A stretch of DNA of 64,000 nt from Adineta steineri. Taxonomy: Eukaryota; Rotifera; Eurotatoria; Adinetida; Adinetidae. The stretch spans positions 889,414 to 953,413 of the forward strand of contig CAJNOI010000011.1 in assembly GCA_905250115.1 (NCBI GenBank), in the 5' to 3' direction. Below the pieces are notes generated by a model that was given only the letters and a program-made list of their open reading frames with translations, was not told where the DNA came from and did not search any database. This document shows positions 1 to 13,174 of this stretch, in pieces (within the stretch, counting starts at the first letter, position 1; the number at the start of each line of letters is the position of its first letter). A program made the translations under genes and the position numbers.

Positions 1-363
1 TTCAATTTATTAATCTAAATGATAATATGTACTATCATTGAATGTAGAGTTTCAATGTGATTTTTTCTCGTCATATACAGACCTCTTTTGTAGCACACAT
101 AATATTCTGTCAGACGAATGGAACAATCTTCTTCTTTTTTTTCCTTCCTTTATCATAAAAATAGCAGAAAGAAGAAGAAGAAGAAGAATGAAAGCATGAC
201 TGATAATAATATTTTAGTTTTGTTTGTTTAATCCATCTTCGCTTTTATTTTTCTTAATTATGAGTCGTTCAAAAAAACAAGAAACCGGTAGATTTAAGAA
301 TTATTTTTCACAATAACAAAAAAAAGTCATCCTATTTTGTTTTTTTCTCTATTAAAACAACAG
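1..363. other. left-edge non-coding stretch, probably intron of the ABC transporter
   Basis: AT-rich sequence with poly-T tracts and a short GAA-rich run. It ends in an AG acceptor that leads straight into an exon of the ABC transporter, so it is most likely an intron. No exon or promoter could be recognised in it. Confidence 0.5.
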
Positions 364-2968
364 AGCCAGAACTAAAGCGTAAACAACAACGTGTACTGAA
401 ACGTCTGTTTCGATATAGTCGATCCGATTGGCCATTGATTACATTCGGAACAATACTTTTATTAGGCGGTGCCATATGCAAGTAGTAATTTATCAAAAAA
501 AATTGTCTTTTTATTTATTAATTTTAGCTGAAATTTTTGTTCCATTATATACAGGTAGACTTTTGTCTAGTGTTGCATTTAAAGATGAAGCAAAACGATT
601 TAAACATAATTTAATAATGTTTGTTATCGTGAATTTTGTTGGGTAAATATAATCACAAAAAAAATAAACCTTGAAATATAAGATTGAATTCTCTTATCTT
701 TAGAGGATTTCTTGGTGGATTTCGTATTGGTGTATTTGCAATATGTATATCACGTCTTAATATACGTCTTCGAACAAAATTATTTCAATCATATTTACGA
801 CAAGAAATTGGCTTTTTTGATACACATGAAAGTGGAAAATTACTTTCACGTCTTAATCAAGATACACAAATAATGAGTTCAACTGTAGCAAATAATATTG
901 CACAATGTATTGGTGCACTTGTAAAATTTAGTAAGTTAAACCACAAAAAAAATGAATCTTTAATTCAAAATATCAGAAGCTGAGGAATTCTCTTACCTGA
1001 TCATAAACAAAGTTTAATACAAATTTTTTTCTAGTTGGTACATTTGTAATGATGATTAAATTAAGTTTACATTTAACAGTTGCTTGTCTTATTGGTGCAC
1101 CACTTATATTAATCGTTGCTAAATTTAGTGGAAATGCTCATAGACGTATATCAGAAAAAGTTCAAGATTTATCAGCTGATGCATCAGAAATAGCGGAAGA
1201 AACTATTCAAACAATACGAACAGTTAGAAGTTTTGGAAATGAAGAGGGTGAATTAAAACGATTTGCTGATATTCTTCATCTAGCTTATAAAGCGTCACTT
1301 GTACAAGCTGCATTATCAGCTGCACAAAAATGGTTTGTTGAAGTAAGGAAAATAAGAGTTAAAATTTTGTTCACAGCTAACTATATTGTTTTGGGTGTCA
1401 TTTAAGTGGTCAGTAAAACAAACAACTCAAAAATCAGTAGAATTATTGAAATGGTCAGTAATTAATTTGATAGGTTCATAATAAAATGTAAACGATCAGT
1501 AAATAAAATGGAATGGAAAGTAAAAAAATATGAACTTGTGCAAAGATGGTTTACTTTTCTTTTTTTACTAACAAAAATCATATTTTTTGAGTGTTACTTC
1601 CACAAAATCTACTAACTACGTGTGAATTTTTTACTGATATTTTAATTATTTTACTGACCGCAAAATATATTCCCTTTTTTTTTTTTTGTTGAATAGTTAG
1701 CTCAACTTGGTATGAGTGTTATCATGCTTTCATATGGCGCGAAACTTGTATATGAAAATCATATTAGTGGACCAGATTTACTTGCATTTGTTATATATCA
1801 ATTAACACTTGGATCAATATTAAATGTAAGTAAAATATATTTTATTATTTTTAAAAAGACAAAACTTTTTTTTAAAGGATATTTCTCAAATTTATACATC
1901 GTTAATGGCAGCGGCTGGTGCTAGCCAGTCTGTATTTGATTATCTTGATCGTAAACCATTACAACTTCCAAATGGTACACTTCAACCAAATGAATTACAA
2001 GGTGAAATTGAATTCAAAAATGTATCACTCGCTTATCCAGCACGGCCAGATGAAGTTGCTATTCGGGTAAATTTATTTATTTTTCTTATGCGATTTATTT
2101 TTGTTTTTGTTTTCTAGAACATGACATTTCATATTCAAGCAGGTCAAACATGTGCTTTTGTTGGACCATCGGGTTCTGGTAAAGTTCATCAATATTATTA
2201 TTATTATTTATTTTATACTTTATTATTTAGGAAAATCTTCGTGTATTAATTTACTTGAACGTTTTTATGATCCAAGTAGTGGAACAATATTAATTGATGG
2301 TCAAGAAATTCAAGATTATGATCATAAATATCTTCATAGAAAAATAGCGATGGTTGGACAAGAACCTGTTTTATTTAATCGATCTATTAAAGAAAATATT
2401 ATTTATGCAATAAATGATAATGACAATGATACAGCAATGATTCATGCAGCTGAACAAGCAAATGCACATGGATTTGTTATTGATCTTGTTAATGGTTATG
2501 AGACTATGTGTGGACAACGAGGTGGTCATTTATCAGGTTTGAATTTTATTTACCCAAAAAAAAACAATATATTTGAAAATTTTCGAATAAAATAGGTGGT
2601 CAAAAGCAACGAGTTTCAATAGCTCGAGCTCTTATACGAAAACCAACTATACTTTTATTAGATGAAGCAACATCAGCATTAGATCCTGTTAATGAACGAT
2701 TAGTAAATATTCGTATTAAAATTAATTCTTTTTTTTTATTTGTTTAAATTAGATTCAAGATGCATTATTTCTAAATAAAAATAAACAACAACAACGAACT
2801 ATTCTGATATCAGCACATCGTTTAAGTACAATTGAACGTTGTGATAGAATATTTGTTATACATAAAGGTCAATTAATTGAACAAGGTACACATGAAGAAT
2901 TAATGGAAATTGATAATGGAATCTATCGAGAACTTGTTCGACGACAACAAATGGATATAGACAGTTAA
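364..2968 (+). CDS. half-size ABC transporter, ABCB9/TAP-like (5' end outside window)
   Basis: Half transporter with one membrane domain and one ATPase domain, the layout of lysosomal/ER peptide exporters of the TAP and ABCB9 group. Exons by hand: 366-477, 528-642, 704-930, 1035-1342, 1697-1825, 1878-2066, 2118-2178, 2231-2536, 2596-2702, 2753-2968; they join in frame to 589 residues. The membrane part has the family-like [10 protein letters not shown] and [18 protein letters not shown] segments. The ATPase has Walker A GPSGSGKS (split by an intron), Q-loop VGQEPVLF, signature LSGGQKQR, Walker [13 protein letters not shown] and H-loop SAHRL, so it looks active. The first intron uses a GC donor at 478; the GT four bases downstream would break frame. 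No start codon is visible, and the extra N-terminal membrane segments of ABCB9 would lie upstream. The exact paralogue and substrate cannot be told. Confidence 0.88.
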
Positions 2969-3796
2969 TTAAATTAATAGATATTGTTTTGTTTTTGTTT
3001 AATCAAGCATTGATCTTATATATTGTGCAATAGTTAAACTAATGAAAGAGATTTAGATTAGTCACAAAAGACAATAATATAATCAAAGACAGGAATTGTA
3101 TGTTGTTTTTTTAAGATTAAAATAAATATTTTTGTTATATTAGGATTTTATTGATTAGGATATTTTTTTTGATATTAACTTGATCACTGCCGACATCCGA
3201 CAGGAAAAGTACAATTTATGGAGAGGGAGAGAGAGTATACCATAGTGAATGAACAACTGATGCCTCGATGTGATTTCACTGTTGATGATAGTGCTTGTGT
3301 TTATATGTCAATTCTTTCACTATGATTAAAAAATAATCAACAAAAGCATCGTCAATGGGACGATGTCAGGATTTAATACAAAGTATTCAAAATTATTTGT
3401 TAGTATTCAGCAGAGATAGAAGAATTTTTGTATCTGTGTTTCCTGTATAAGCGAAACATTTCCTTACACATTTCCTTTTAAAGCTGAAGACCTTGAAGTA
3501 ATTCCTGAAAAATATATGTTTGACTCCGTTGCTTTATTAATTATAAATGAAAAAAAAAATAACGAGTTCTTGTTAGAATTAATTCTTAAAATATAAAAAA
3601 ATAATTGACATAAATTATTACAGATTTTAATTTTTTTCAATTAATTAATTAGATGACAGTATTTATTCCCTATGACATCTTCAAACATTTATTAAGACTT
3701 TTTTTTCATTGATATACATCATGCAACCAATAGCATAAACTACGTGTGTTATTGCACAACGACAATGTAATAATGTCAATAATAGAAAAATACCTG
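2969..3796. other. intergenic, ABC transporter 3' side and PNKP upstream region
   Basis: AT-rich spacer with a short GAGAGA tract near 3225. No coding signal seen apart from short chance frames. Confidence 0.5.
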
Positions 3797-3804
3797 TATA
3801 AATA
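3797..3804 (+). promoter_or_regulatory. possible TATA box of PNKP
   Basis: The octamer TATAAATA lies 59 bases before the chosen PNKP start codon, a suitable place for a core promoter with a short leader. In such AT-rich DNA a chance match is possible. Confidence 0.4.
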
Positions 3805-3862
3805 CGGCAGAAAAAATTTATATTTTATACAATATTTTACCTTGAAATATTCTATATTAACA

Positions 3863-5512
3863 ATGGCAGGACGCACAGCAACGAAACGCAAAGCTGCAAC
3901 AGACGCTGATACTGAAATAAAACGTTCCAAAGGTGAAACAAATCTATATAATTTAAAATGGTATGAACAAGGTGAACCATTATCTAAAGGTTTTGTTCCA
4001 TTAGTTTATCTCTATGATGATAAATTACCTGGTTGTTCGAAAGTTGCTGCATTTGATATGGATTCAACATTGATTAATGTTAAATCTGGAGCAAAATTTG
4101 CTAAAAGTATTTTTGAAATAAAAATAAATTTTTTTTTTTTCTAAATTTCTTTTCTTCTCATATAGATCATGCAGACTGGGTATGGTGGCATGAAACCGTT
4201 CCAAAAAAACTTAAAGAACTACATGAAAATGGTTATCGTTTGATAATATTTACTAATCAAGGTGGTATTGAAAAACTACATACAAAATTAGATGATATTA
4301 AACGTAAATGTGAAAAATTAATTGACGAAACCGGTGCACCTATCTATGTATTTATTGCAACTGGTGAAAATCATTTTCGTAAACCAGCAACATCAATGTT
4401 TGATTATTTTGTTGAAAATTGTAATCAAAATATTGAAGTAAGTTCACAATAAATCATTGATGTTATACTATAATATTGTTATTGAAATAATAGATTGATA
4501 AAAAAAATAGTTTTTATTGTGGTGATGCTGCTGGTCGTATAGCTAATTGGAAACCAGGAGTGAAAAAAGATTTCTCATGTGCTGATAGAAAATATGCTAA
4601 TAATATTGGTTTACGTAAGTTTTAAAATAGCAACAATGTTATTTTAATTAATTTTTTTCTCGTATACGTTCTTTAGCATTTAAAACACCAGAAGAATGTT
4701 TTCTTGATGAAGCAGCAACAACAAAATATCAGTGGGGTTCAATTAATCCACGAGAATTTATTAGTAAATTACCTAAAGGCGATTCAAATCAAACTTACCA
4801 TAAAAATGTAATTACTAAACATAATAGAAAATTAGTTTTTTATAATAGTTGTTTTCTTTTCATAGACACAAGAAGTTGTAATATTACAAGGTCCACCTGC
4901 ATCAGGTTTGTTTTCAATTAGATTTGAATATGCTTTCTATTTAAATTATTAAATTACTAGGAAAAAGTACATTTGCTCGTCGGTATTTCAAACCTCATAA
5001 TTACGAATTAATTAATCGTGATACACTTCAAACAGCAGCTAAATGTCTTAAAGTAGGATTTTTATTTTTTCTCATATAATTATTATATTTAATTATTTTA
5101 GGCATCAAAAGATGCTTTAAATAATGGTAAAAGTATTGTTGTTGATAATACAAATCCAGGTGCTGATACTCGAGCAGATTATATTGCTCTAGCTAAATCA
5201 CATAAAATACCATGTCGTTGTTTTATTCTTAATACACCAACAGAATTATGCCATCATTTAAATTATGTCCGTGTTCATCAAACATCTGGTGATGTTCGTC
5301 GAATACCAGGTATGTTATAATGAATTGACAAAAAAAGAAAATTTAATATCGATTTTTTTGTTATTGCAGATGTTGGATATAATATGTATAAGAAAAATTA
5401 TGTTGCACCAAAAGCAAGTGATGGTTTAGATGAAATTACAACGATTGATTTTGTACCAAAATTTGATTCGGAAACCCACGAAAAAATCTTTCATTATTAT
5501 ACAGAATCTTAA
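3863..5512 (+). CDS. PNKP: bifunctional polynucleotide phosphatase/kinase
   Basis: DNA end-repair enzyme: removes 3'-phosphate and phosphorylates 5'-OH at strand breaks, preparing them for ligation in the nucleus. Exons 3863-4106, 4166-4437, 4494-4614, 4677-4807, 4866-4905, 4961-5052, 5102-5309, 5370-5512 join in frame to 416 residues. The HAD phosphatase motif DMDSTL is followed by FTNQGG and YCGDAAGR; the kinase has P-loop GPPASGKST and the VDNTNP segment. A short basic N-terminus (residues 1-30, KRKAA, KRSK) may be a nuclear signal. Vertebrate PNKP carries an N-terminal FHA domain that docks on XRCC1/XRCC4; there is no room for it here, as in some invertebrate homologues. An ATG further upstream in the same frame (near 3782) would add an AT-rich tail overlapping the TATA-like site, so the ATG at 3863 is preferred. 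Confidence 0.93.
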
Positions 5513-8033
5513 GAGAATGTTTTTTTTGCTTCTTGTCTGTTGTTCGTAAATAAATATTAGAAAAAAAACGTGAATTATAATAGAAAATTGTTCAATCTAT
5601 TCACACGGGAAAAGTAAACTCATTTGAGACTGATATATTAATCTCAACAATATTTTCATAGAAACATTTATCAGTTACTTAATAAAAACGAGATAATTAT
5701 ATATTACTTTAGGTATGACCTATAAAGGTCATTAGTTATAAAATGTATGTCACAATTAAATGTACTAGCTTAATTTCATTTCTGATTTGGAAAAAAATCA
5801 CGCAGTATAGAAAAAAAAATGTGCATTCTTTCTTGTAAATATCTATGTTGTGATTCAAACTACAAATAACAATTATAATCTGGTACTAGGAAGAAAAAAA
5901 GGAGAAAAAAAATATCTTATTAGATTCGTATTTCTTTCGTGTTCTACCATGCTCTAGAGCTAATATGAATGTCTTGCATTATTTTCTTTTACATTATTTC
6001 TATAAGATTAACATCGTTTACATTGATCAGGCAATTTTTTTTTCTTATATTCTTAATATATTTCAATAGAAAATCAAACAATAGAAATAAATATAATCCA
6101 TTCAGTCAAATCGAAACAATACTCAGATAATAATTATACTATTGATACTTGAGAAGAATTCTTGATGTAATTGTATGTAAGATTACAAAATTTGTTTTGT
6201 CTTTAGTTTTTTCTTCTTGTTTAATAAGAAAGAATAACACTTTGATAAATGAAAGAAAATTTTTCGGTTTTGCTTTATAGTCTATAATATTATTTTTCTT
6301 CTTCTTGTTGTTGTTGTCAGCTAAGAGAGAAAAAGAAGTTGCAATTTACAGTAGCACCTATTATTAAAGAACTAAATACGGATATAAGCGCGTTAGTTAA
6401 TGTAAGCAACGAAGCAAATTTAAGAAAAAAAAAATGCAACATGCTATACAAGTGCCCACGATTTAATCAATGCTTCTTTTTTTTTCTCTTCGAAAACAAC
6501 ATCAATTGTGTGTCGTTCATAAGTAGTTCATTCTTGTCATTTTAACGTATATACTACAAAGAAAAAAAACGCTACTCTTTTTTTTCTCTCTTGTCTTGAG
6601 CATCATTTCATGCAAAATATTATTCTTTTTTTTTGTTAAACAGGTTAGTTAAAAAAAACTTTATTTTTAAATATTCTGACAATAATGAAAACATGATTGA
6701 CTACGAATGATGCCATTTCTTGTTATCTTTTTAAGAAGATATTCAACTGAAAGACTATCGATACTGCAAGCTATATTATTAGATTTCAACCGGTCTTATA
6801 TACTAATCTTACGAACTAATGTTATTATCAATAGAGCGACAAGTTCGTAGTAGAAGAAGAGAAAAAAAGACAGAAGAAATGCAATGCAACGTTGATTTTT
6901 GAGGCTGTTGTTCGTATCGTCCTTTTTTTTTCTTACATAGTAGAACGATACAGGAAAATTGAAGAAGAAAAAAAAGAGAAATGATGATGATGATGATGAT
7001 GATGATTGGCGAAAGACATTTATCGTCCAAACTGAAAGAAAAAGATAGCATAGTATGTTAGATGCTCTTTGTGTCACATTTAATATTTATGTCTGTGTAA
7101 TAATAATAACAGGAATTTGTACTGAAAATAAGTCATTGATGTTCGTTGAATGTATGTTAATCTTTTCATATAACTGATATATTTATTTTGTTTATATTAG
7201 ACATATCTTTTTAATCACTTTTTTTCCCCTTCTTCTTCTTCTCCTCTGCATTCTTTTTCTCCTCGAGTCATCAGACATACAAATTAAACAAATGATAAAA
7301 AAAACAGGAAAATGGGATGTTGTCTACTATTACTTGATAGTTTTATATACAATCCGATCGTTTTTATAATGATATTATAGATAAATATCTCTATTTGATT
7401 TCAGTTTTAATAAACTATAATATTCTTATCTAGATAAAAGATTTCTATATGGAGTAAATATTCCAATACTCCTCATGTTTATATAGCTGTTTAGTTCCAA
7501 GGTCATTTAATGACCTTTTTTTGCAGACAGCATACACATTACAAGTAGTTGTTTTCTTTCTTTTCTTTACATTTTGTAGTAAGATACACTCGATAATATT
7601 TTTTTGGCGGAACTCGTTTGTTCCGCGCGAATTTATCCTCAACACAGAGACAATATATACATGTTCCTACGAACGAAACAAAAATAGGTTTGATATCGAA
7701 ATGAGAGGAGAAAAAAAACGCCCAGCAACAACAAGAAAACACGTCTGTTTACATATTATAGGATGGTTCTATTTTGTCTTCTATTATCAATTCTCCAGAC
7801 ATACTTCTCTAGCCACACATCTATGGGTTGTCTTCTTCTTCTCCTTCTTCTTTTCTTTTTCTTTCGTCTGAGAGATCAATCTTCTTCATTGATAGTCAGA
7901 TGCGCTAAACACTTAACTAAATGATTTACGCGTGCCTATATAACGACTCTATTTTCTCAGTTGACACACTATCATAGGCTTCTTTTTTAACTTTTAGACT
8001 ATTATCTACTAGGAAATAAATTTATTAGAAAAT
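5513..8033. other. 2.5 kb intergenic region before the SLC4 gene
   Basis: Low-complexity DNA with poly-T/poly-A and CTT/GAA tracts and a short GAT/ATG microsatellite near 6981-7006. An AGGTCA inverted repeat with a 5-base spacer lies at 7500-7516. Several short open frames here are built from microsatellite or homopolymer DNA and have no protein character. It may hold untranslated leader exons of the SLC4 gene, but none could be placed. Confidence 0.5.
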
Positions 8034-11000
8034 ATGCATGATCCAGACGATGGGTTACCCTCCTATTTATCATTAGCATCGAATCCAGTTGATTCAAATA
8101 ATGATAATACATCAGCATCAAACATTCCTATTTCGGATTTTCGACGAAATGAAGTTCGTCCAATATTAAACGATGATGGTAATTGATTTTTACATTGAAA
8201 ATTTATTGTTTATATATATATACATATGATTATTATTATTAGATCGACATAAATCAATTTATCATCAGCCAAGTCTAACAAAATATAATCCAGGTGAAAG
8301 ACGCAAAAAACATCATCGTCGTTCACGTTTATCAGGAGAATCATTTGATGTTACATCAAAATCAATTGCAAGTATTGAAACTACTGAATCATATGAAATT
8401 GGTAAAACGCTATTTTGTTTCCTTGTAATAACGAAAAAACATAATTGAATTATATAATATAGATAATCCAAGTGCACGTATACAATTTTTACTTGGTGAT
8501 GAAGATCAAGATGATGATGATGAAGAACATAAACCACATGATTTATTTATTGAACTTAATGAATTATTACTTGATAGTGATAAACAAAATGAATCAGGCG
8601 ATTGTTTTGAACAAGGTTGGAAAGAAACAGCAAGGTAAATTTTTATTCTCAACAAAATAAAATATAAAATTTCCTTTTAAGATGGGTTAAATTTGAAGAA
8701 GATGTTGAAAGTGGTGGTCGATGGAGTAAACCACATGTCGCTACATTATCATTACATTCATTACTTGAATTACGAAATTTTATTACTAATGGCAGCATTA
8801 TACTTGATATGCAAGCTGATCAATTTCCAATGATAATTGGTTCGTTTTTTTCACTTATTATTTATTATTACACATTAGTTTTATGATTATAGATATGGTT
8901 CTTGATGATATGATTGCAAATAAATTATTATTACCAGAAAAACGTTTTCTTACACGTAATGCACTTTTACTTAAACATATACATCAGGTTTGTTTTAGTT
9001 CTTTTTTAAATTAAAAGAAAATAAAGATCTGTTTATTAATTCAAGCATGAAAAAGAATTTCATCGACATTTACATACACAAGAACAAAGAAAACCATTAC
9101 CATTTACACGTTCATTTGCTGAATTAACACGAAATCGTTCACAAAAAGATGTTACATTGGCAAATATTGATCCAACAACTTCTAATCAAACACCAACACA
9201 TAAAAGTAAAATTAAAATAAATAAATAATTATTAAATAGTTTTTATTAGTAAACAATGATACTGCTCCGGAAAAATTTCTTTCAGGTATATCATTTGTTA
9301 TCTATGTCTAGAACCTTGTTTTGTGATTAGTCTGTTTCGGGAATTCTACATTATAGAATAAAAATAAAATTGTTAATTTTTAAATATAAATAAAATATTT
9401 CGTTTTAGTTGGCAGTGGCGAACAAACAAAAGTTCGTACGAATGAAAATGATGAAACAGCAAATAATTTGATAACACATGAATCTCGTGCTAAGGTAAAA
9501 ATATTTTTTTTATATTATTTATATTTTTTTATGATGAAATTTTGTTTGTAGATTAATTTAGCTTTTATGAAAAAAGTTCCACCAAATGCGGAAGCAACAA
9601 ATGTTTTAGTTGGTGCTGTAGATTTTCTTCAAACACCTGTCTATGCATTTGTTCGTCTGGCGAAAGGTGTTGTTATACCAGATCTTCTTGAAGTTCCATT
9701 ACCAACACGTTTTCTTTTTATTCTACTTGGACCATGTAATGAACATTTACGTTATCATGAAATTGGACGTTCTATTGCCACATTAATGTCTGATGAAGTA
9801 TACTTTAACTACTTAAAAATTTTTTATTTCTTTATTGTTTTCTTTTCAAAGATTTTTCATGATGTTGCTTATCGAGGTCGAAATCGACAGGATCTACTTG
9901 CAGGTAGAATTAATTGAAAGAAAAAAATGTAAAATAAAATTTTTTTTATTAAAATAGGTATTGATGATTTCCTTGATCATGTCACAGTTTTACCACCAGG
10001 TGAATGGGATCCTAAAACACGTATTGAACCACCAAAAAGTGTACCAAATAAAGTAAGAAAAAATATATTTTATCTTCCTATTAATGTATAAAATTCATAT
10101 AGGAAGATCGACTTGATAGAAATAAAATGAATGGTATAACACAAATGGAAATGGAACATGTTGAACATGAATTTGATCCATCATTATCAAGAACAGGACG
10201 GTATGACAAAATTTATATAATTCTAAATTTTTTCTTCTTCTTCTTCTTTTATTATTAGATTTTGTGGTGGTCTTATTGATGATATAAAACGTAAAGCACC
10301 ATTTTATTTGTCAGATTTAACTGATGCTATGTCATTTCAATCTCTTGCGGCTATTATATTTCTTTATTTTGCTTGTCTATCACCAATAATTACATTTGGC
10401 GGTCTTCTCAGTAAAGCAACTAATCAAAATATGGTATTAAAATTTTTTTTAAAAATAAAAGAACAAAAATTGATTTATTCATATTTTAAAGGCTGCAATT
10501 GAAAGTCTTTTATCAGGTGCAATTTGCGGTTGTTTATATCATTTATTTGCTGGTCAACCATTAACAATTTTAGGTAGTACAGGTCCTGTACTGGTTTTTG
10601 AAACAATTGTTAATACCTTTTGCACGTATAAAAATTCTACTATATTCCTTGACGAAATTTCAATTGATCAAACTTTAATTTTAGTAATCACGGATATGAT
10701 TATATGACTTTTCGTTGTTGGATTGGTTTATGGACAGCATTTATTCTACTGACTATGGTCGTTACTGATGCAAGTTATTTGGTAAAATATATAACAAGAT
10801 TTACAGGTTAGTTATCTCTTCAAAATGAAATACAAAGAAATTATATTTATTTTTAGAGGAAAGTTTTGCTGCACTTATTGGTATTATTTTCATCTATGAA
10901 GCCTTTGATAAAATGATTGAAATAAATCATCACCAACCTGCACGATTACATACCAATGAAATTCTTCCACCGAATTGTTCATGTTTAATATCTAATAGAA

Positions 11001-13174
11001 GAAAAAGATATCAAAATTCTACAATGACAATAAATGTAATTAAAAACAAGAACAAAAATCAAAAAATCTCTTAGAATGTTTTTTTTTCCAATTATTTAGG
11101 ATTGTTATAGAAATCAATCGTTTCAATTTATTGGTGAAAATTGTAATACGATTAATACTAAACAATTTATTCCAGATGTATTTTTCTTTTCAATTATTCT
11201 CTTTGTATCAACATTTGTTATGGCATATACATTAAAAAATTTTAAATTCACTCGATTTTTACCAATGACTGTTTGTATTGAAAATATTTTTTCGAACATT
11301 TTGTTTTTGTATGGTTTTATTAAATTTAGATTCGTTCAAAAGTAAGCGATTTTGGTGTTGTATTAGCAATATTTATTAACGTATTTATTGATTATATGGT
11401 TGCACTTGATACACCAAAATTAACTGTACCACAAAAATTTGCTACAACAAAAGAAGGTCGAGGTTGGATTATAAATCCATTTGCAAAAATTCCAGTTCCA
11501 ATGTATTTTGCTGCTATATTACCTGCATTATTAGCTACAATACTTATTTTTATGGATCAACAAATAACAGCAGTTATTGTTAATAGAAAAGAAAATAAAC
11601 TTAAAGTAAAATTTCTTCGATTTATAGATTAAAAAATAACAAAAATATTTTTGCTTTTCTAGAAAGGATGTGGTTATCATTTAGATTTATTAATTGTTGC
11701 ACTTTGTATTGCAATCAACTCTATACTTGGTCTTCCTTGGTTTGTTGCTGCAACTGTTTTATCAATAAATCATGTTATTGCACTTAAACTTGAATCAGAA
11801 ACAGCAGCACCAGGAGAAAAAGCAAAGTTTTTAGGTGTGAGAGAACAACGTGTTACAGGTTTTATTGTATTTCTATTTATTGGTTTATCGGTTTTCTTAA
11901 CAAAATTTCTTGGTTTTATACCAATGCCTGTACTCTATGGTGTTTTTCTTTATATGGGTATATCATCAATGAAAGAAATTCAATTAATATCTCGTATATT
12001 ATTAATATTTATGCCAGAAAAATATCAACCAGATTATGTTTATCTTCGACATGTTCGAACACGTCGTGTACATTTATTTACATTTATTCAATTAACTTGT
12101 TTAATTTTATTATGGGTTATAAAATCAATAAAAAGTATATCAATATTATTTCCTATAATGGTTTTAGCGTTAGTTGGTGCACGAAAAGTTATGGATTATA
12201 TGTTTACTCAACGTGAACTTGAATCTTTAGATGATCTTATGCCAGAAACTGTTAAAAAAGAAATTGAAGAAAGAAGAAATAGTACTTTACCAGACAATCT
12301 TGATATAAATGCTAAGGTTAGTTGAAAAAAAAAATCTTTCATTGACATTGTTATCAAAGAAAGTAAAAATGAATAAATTTTTATCTCCAGTTACTTTTCC
12401 GTTATTAAAAATTAAATGTAATTCTTGTTTTAGCCTAATGAAACAATTAAATTTGATAGTGGAGAACTTCGTATATCGGTTGGCGATGGTAAAGTAGTCA
12501 AAGTTCCAACAGAAAATGTTCAGGTAATTATTCATTACAGAAATTTTTTATTTTTGTTAACATATGTAAAAATGTTAGTACTTTCACCCACTACTCACTT
12601 AAAACTAATCTGTCAGAGGACAAAGATATTTCGTACTAGGTGTCCCCGATACCTAGTAATCCATTCAGGTATTCAGAATTGATTTTTTACCTTTAAAACG
12701 TTTACCGGGAGTCCTAGTGGGTGTAATATGAGAGAAGAATGACTTATACGCTCACACCCACACCCTCAAATGTCTCTTTCCTATCACGTCACTAGCAAAT
12801 GATTATATTGTTTGTTGTTTTTCTATTGAAGATTAATCCATCAACTGGTGTTATAAATTTTTCTGAAGAAGTTGGTAAAACATTTTTATGGAAATCTATA
12901 GCTAAAACAAAAAATAAATCTGCAACTACTGACAAACCATCACGAACTGCAGGCATTAAAAACAAGTTAGTTTACTTTATTTTCCCTTGTGTTAAATTTC
13001 TATTCATTTTGCTTTCTATTTTTTAGAATACGTAAATTAAGTTTAGGCTTTTTAAATCCTGATGAAGGTCAAATTTTATATCAAACAACTAATTCACAAT
13101 TACCATCAATTGTTATTGAACAAGCTGAACCATCAAATGATGATAGAGAAAGTCGAAGAACTAGTTTAAAATAA
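8034..13174 (+). CDS. SLC4-family sodium-coupled bicarbonate transporter
   Basis: Plasma-membrane bicarbonate transporter that moves base across the membrane, probably with Na+, for pH control. Twenty-two exons join in frame to 1191 residues: 8034-8178, 8243-8401, 8463-8634, 8692-8839, 8893-8987, 9046-9205, 9250-9285, 9409-9494, 9552-9797, 9851-9903, 9958-10052, 10103-10200, 10259-10433, 10492-10625, 10685-10806, 10857-11035, 11100-11270, 11330-11605, 11663-12316, 12434-12523, 12832-12965, 13027-13174. The cytoplasmic domain has [12 protein letters not shown] and [13 protein letters not shown]; the membrane domain has [34 protein letters not shown] and [15 protein letters not shown]. The match to the NBC/NDCBE branch ([20 protein letters not shown]) is closer than to anion exchangers. 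The 36-base exon 7 keeps frame and could be skipped. Introns are short except 12524-12831, which holds a fold-back repeat. The ion stoichiometry cannot be read from sequence. Confidence 0.93.
12575..12775. repeat. G/C-strand-biased fold-back repeat inside an SLC4 intron
   Basis: Within the longest SLC4 intron, CACCCAC at one side and GTGGGTGTA plus CTCACACCCACACCCTCAA at the other form partial inverted repeats. The right end ACACCCACACCCTCAA recurs at several places in the window (see findings). Confidence 0.5.

Noticed and set aside
482-483. GT donor four bases after the GC donor in the ABC transporter
   Set aside because: Using it shifts the frame and gives a stop at once in the next exon.
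3275-3300. TGATGA box resembling the C box of a snoRNA
   Set aside because: No D box at a fitting distance and no closing stem.
6796-7871. Several open frames of 66-116 codons on both strands
   Set aside because: They consist of Phe/Ser/Lys runs from T- and A-rich DNA and GAT repeats. No splice support or known motifs.
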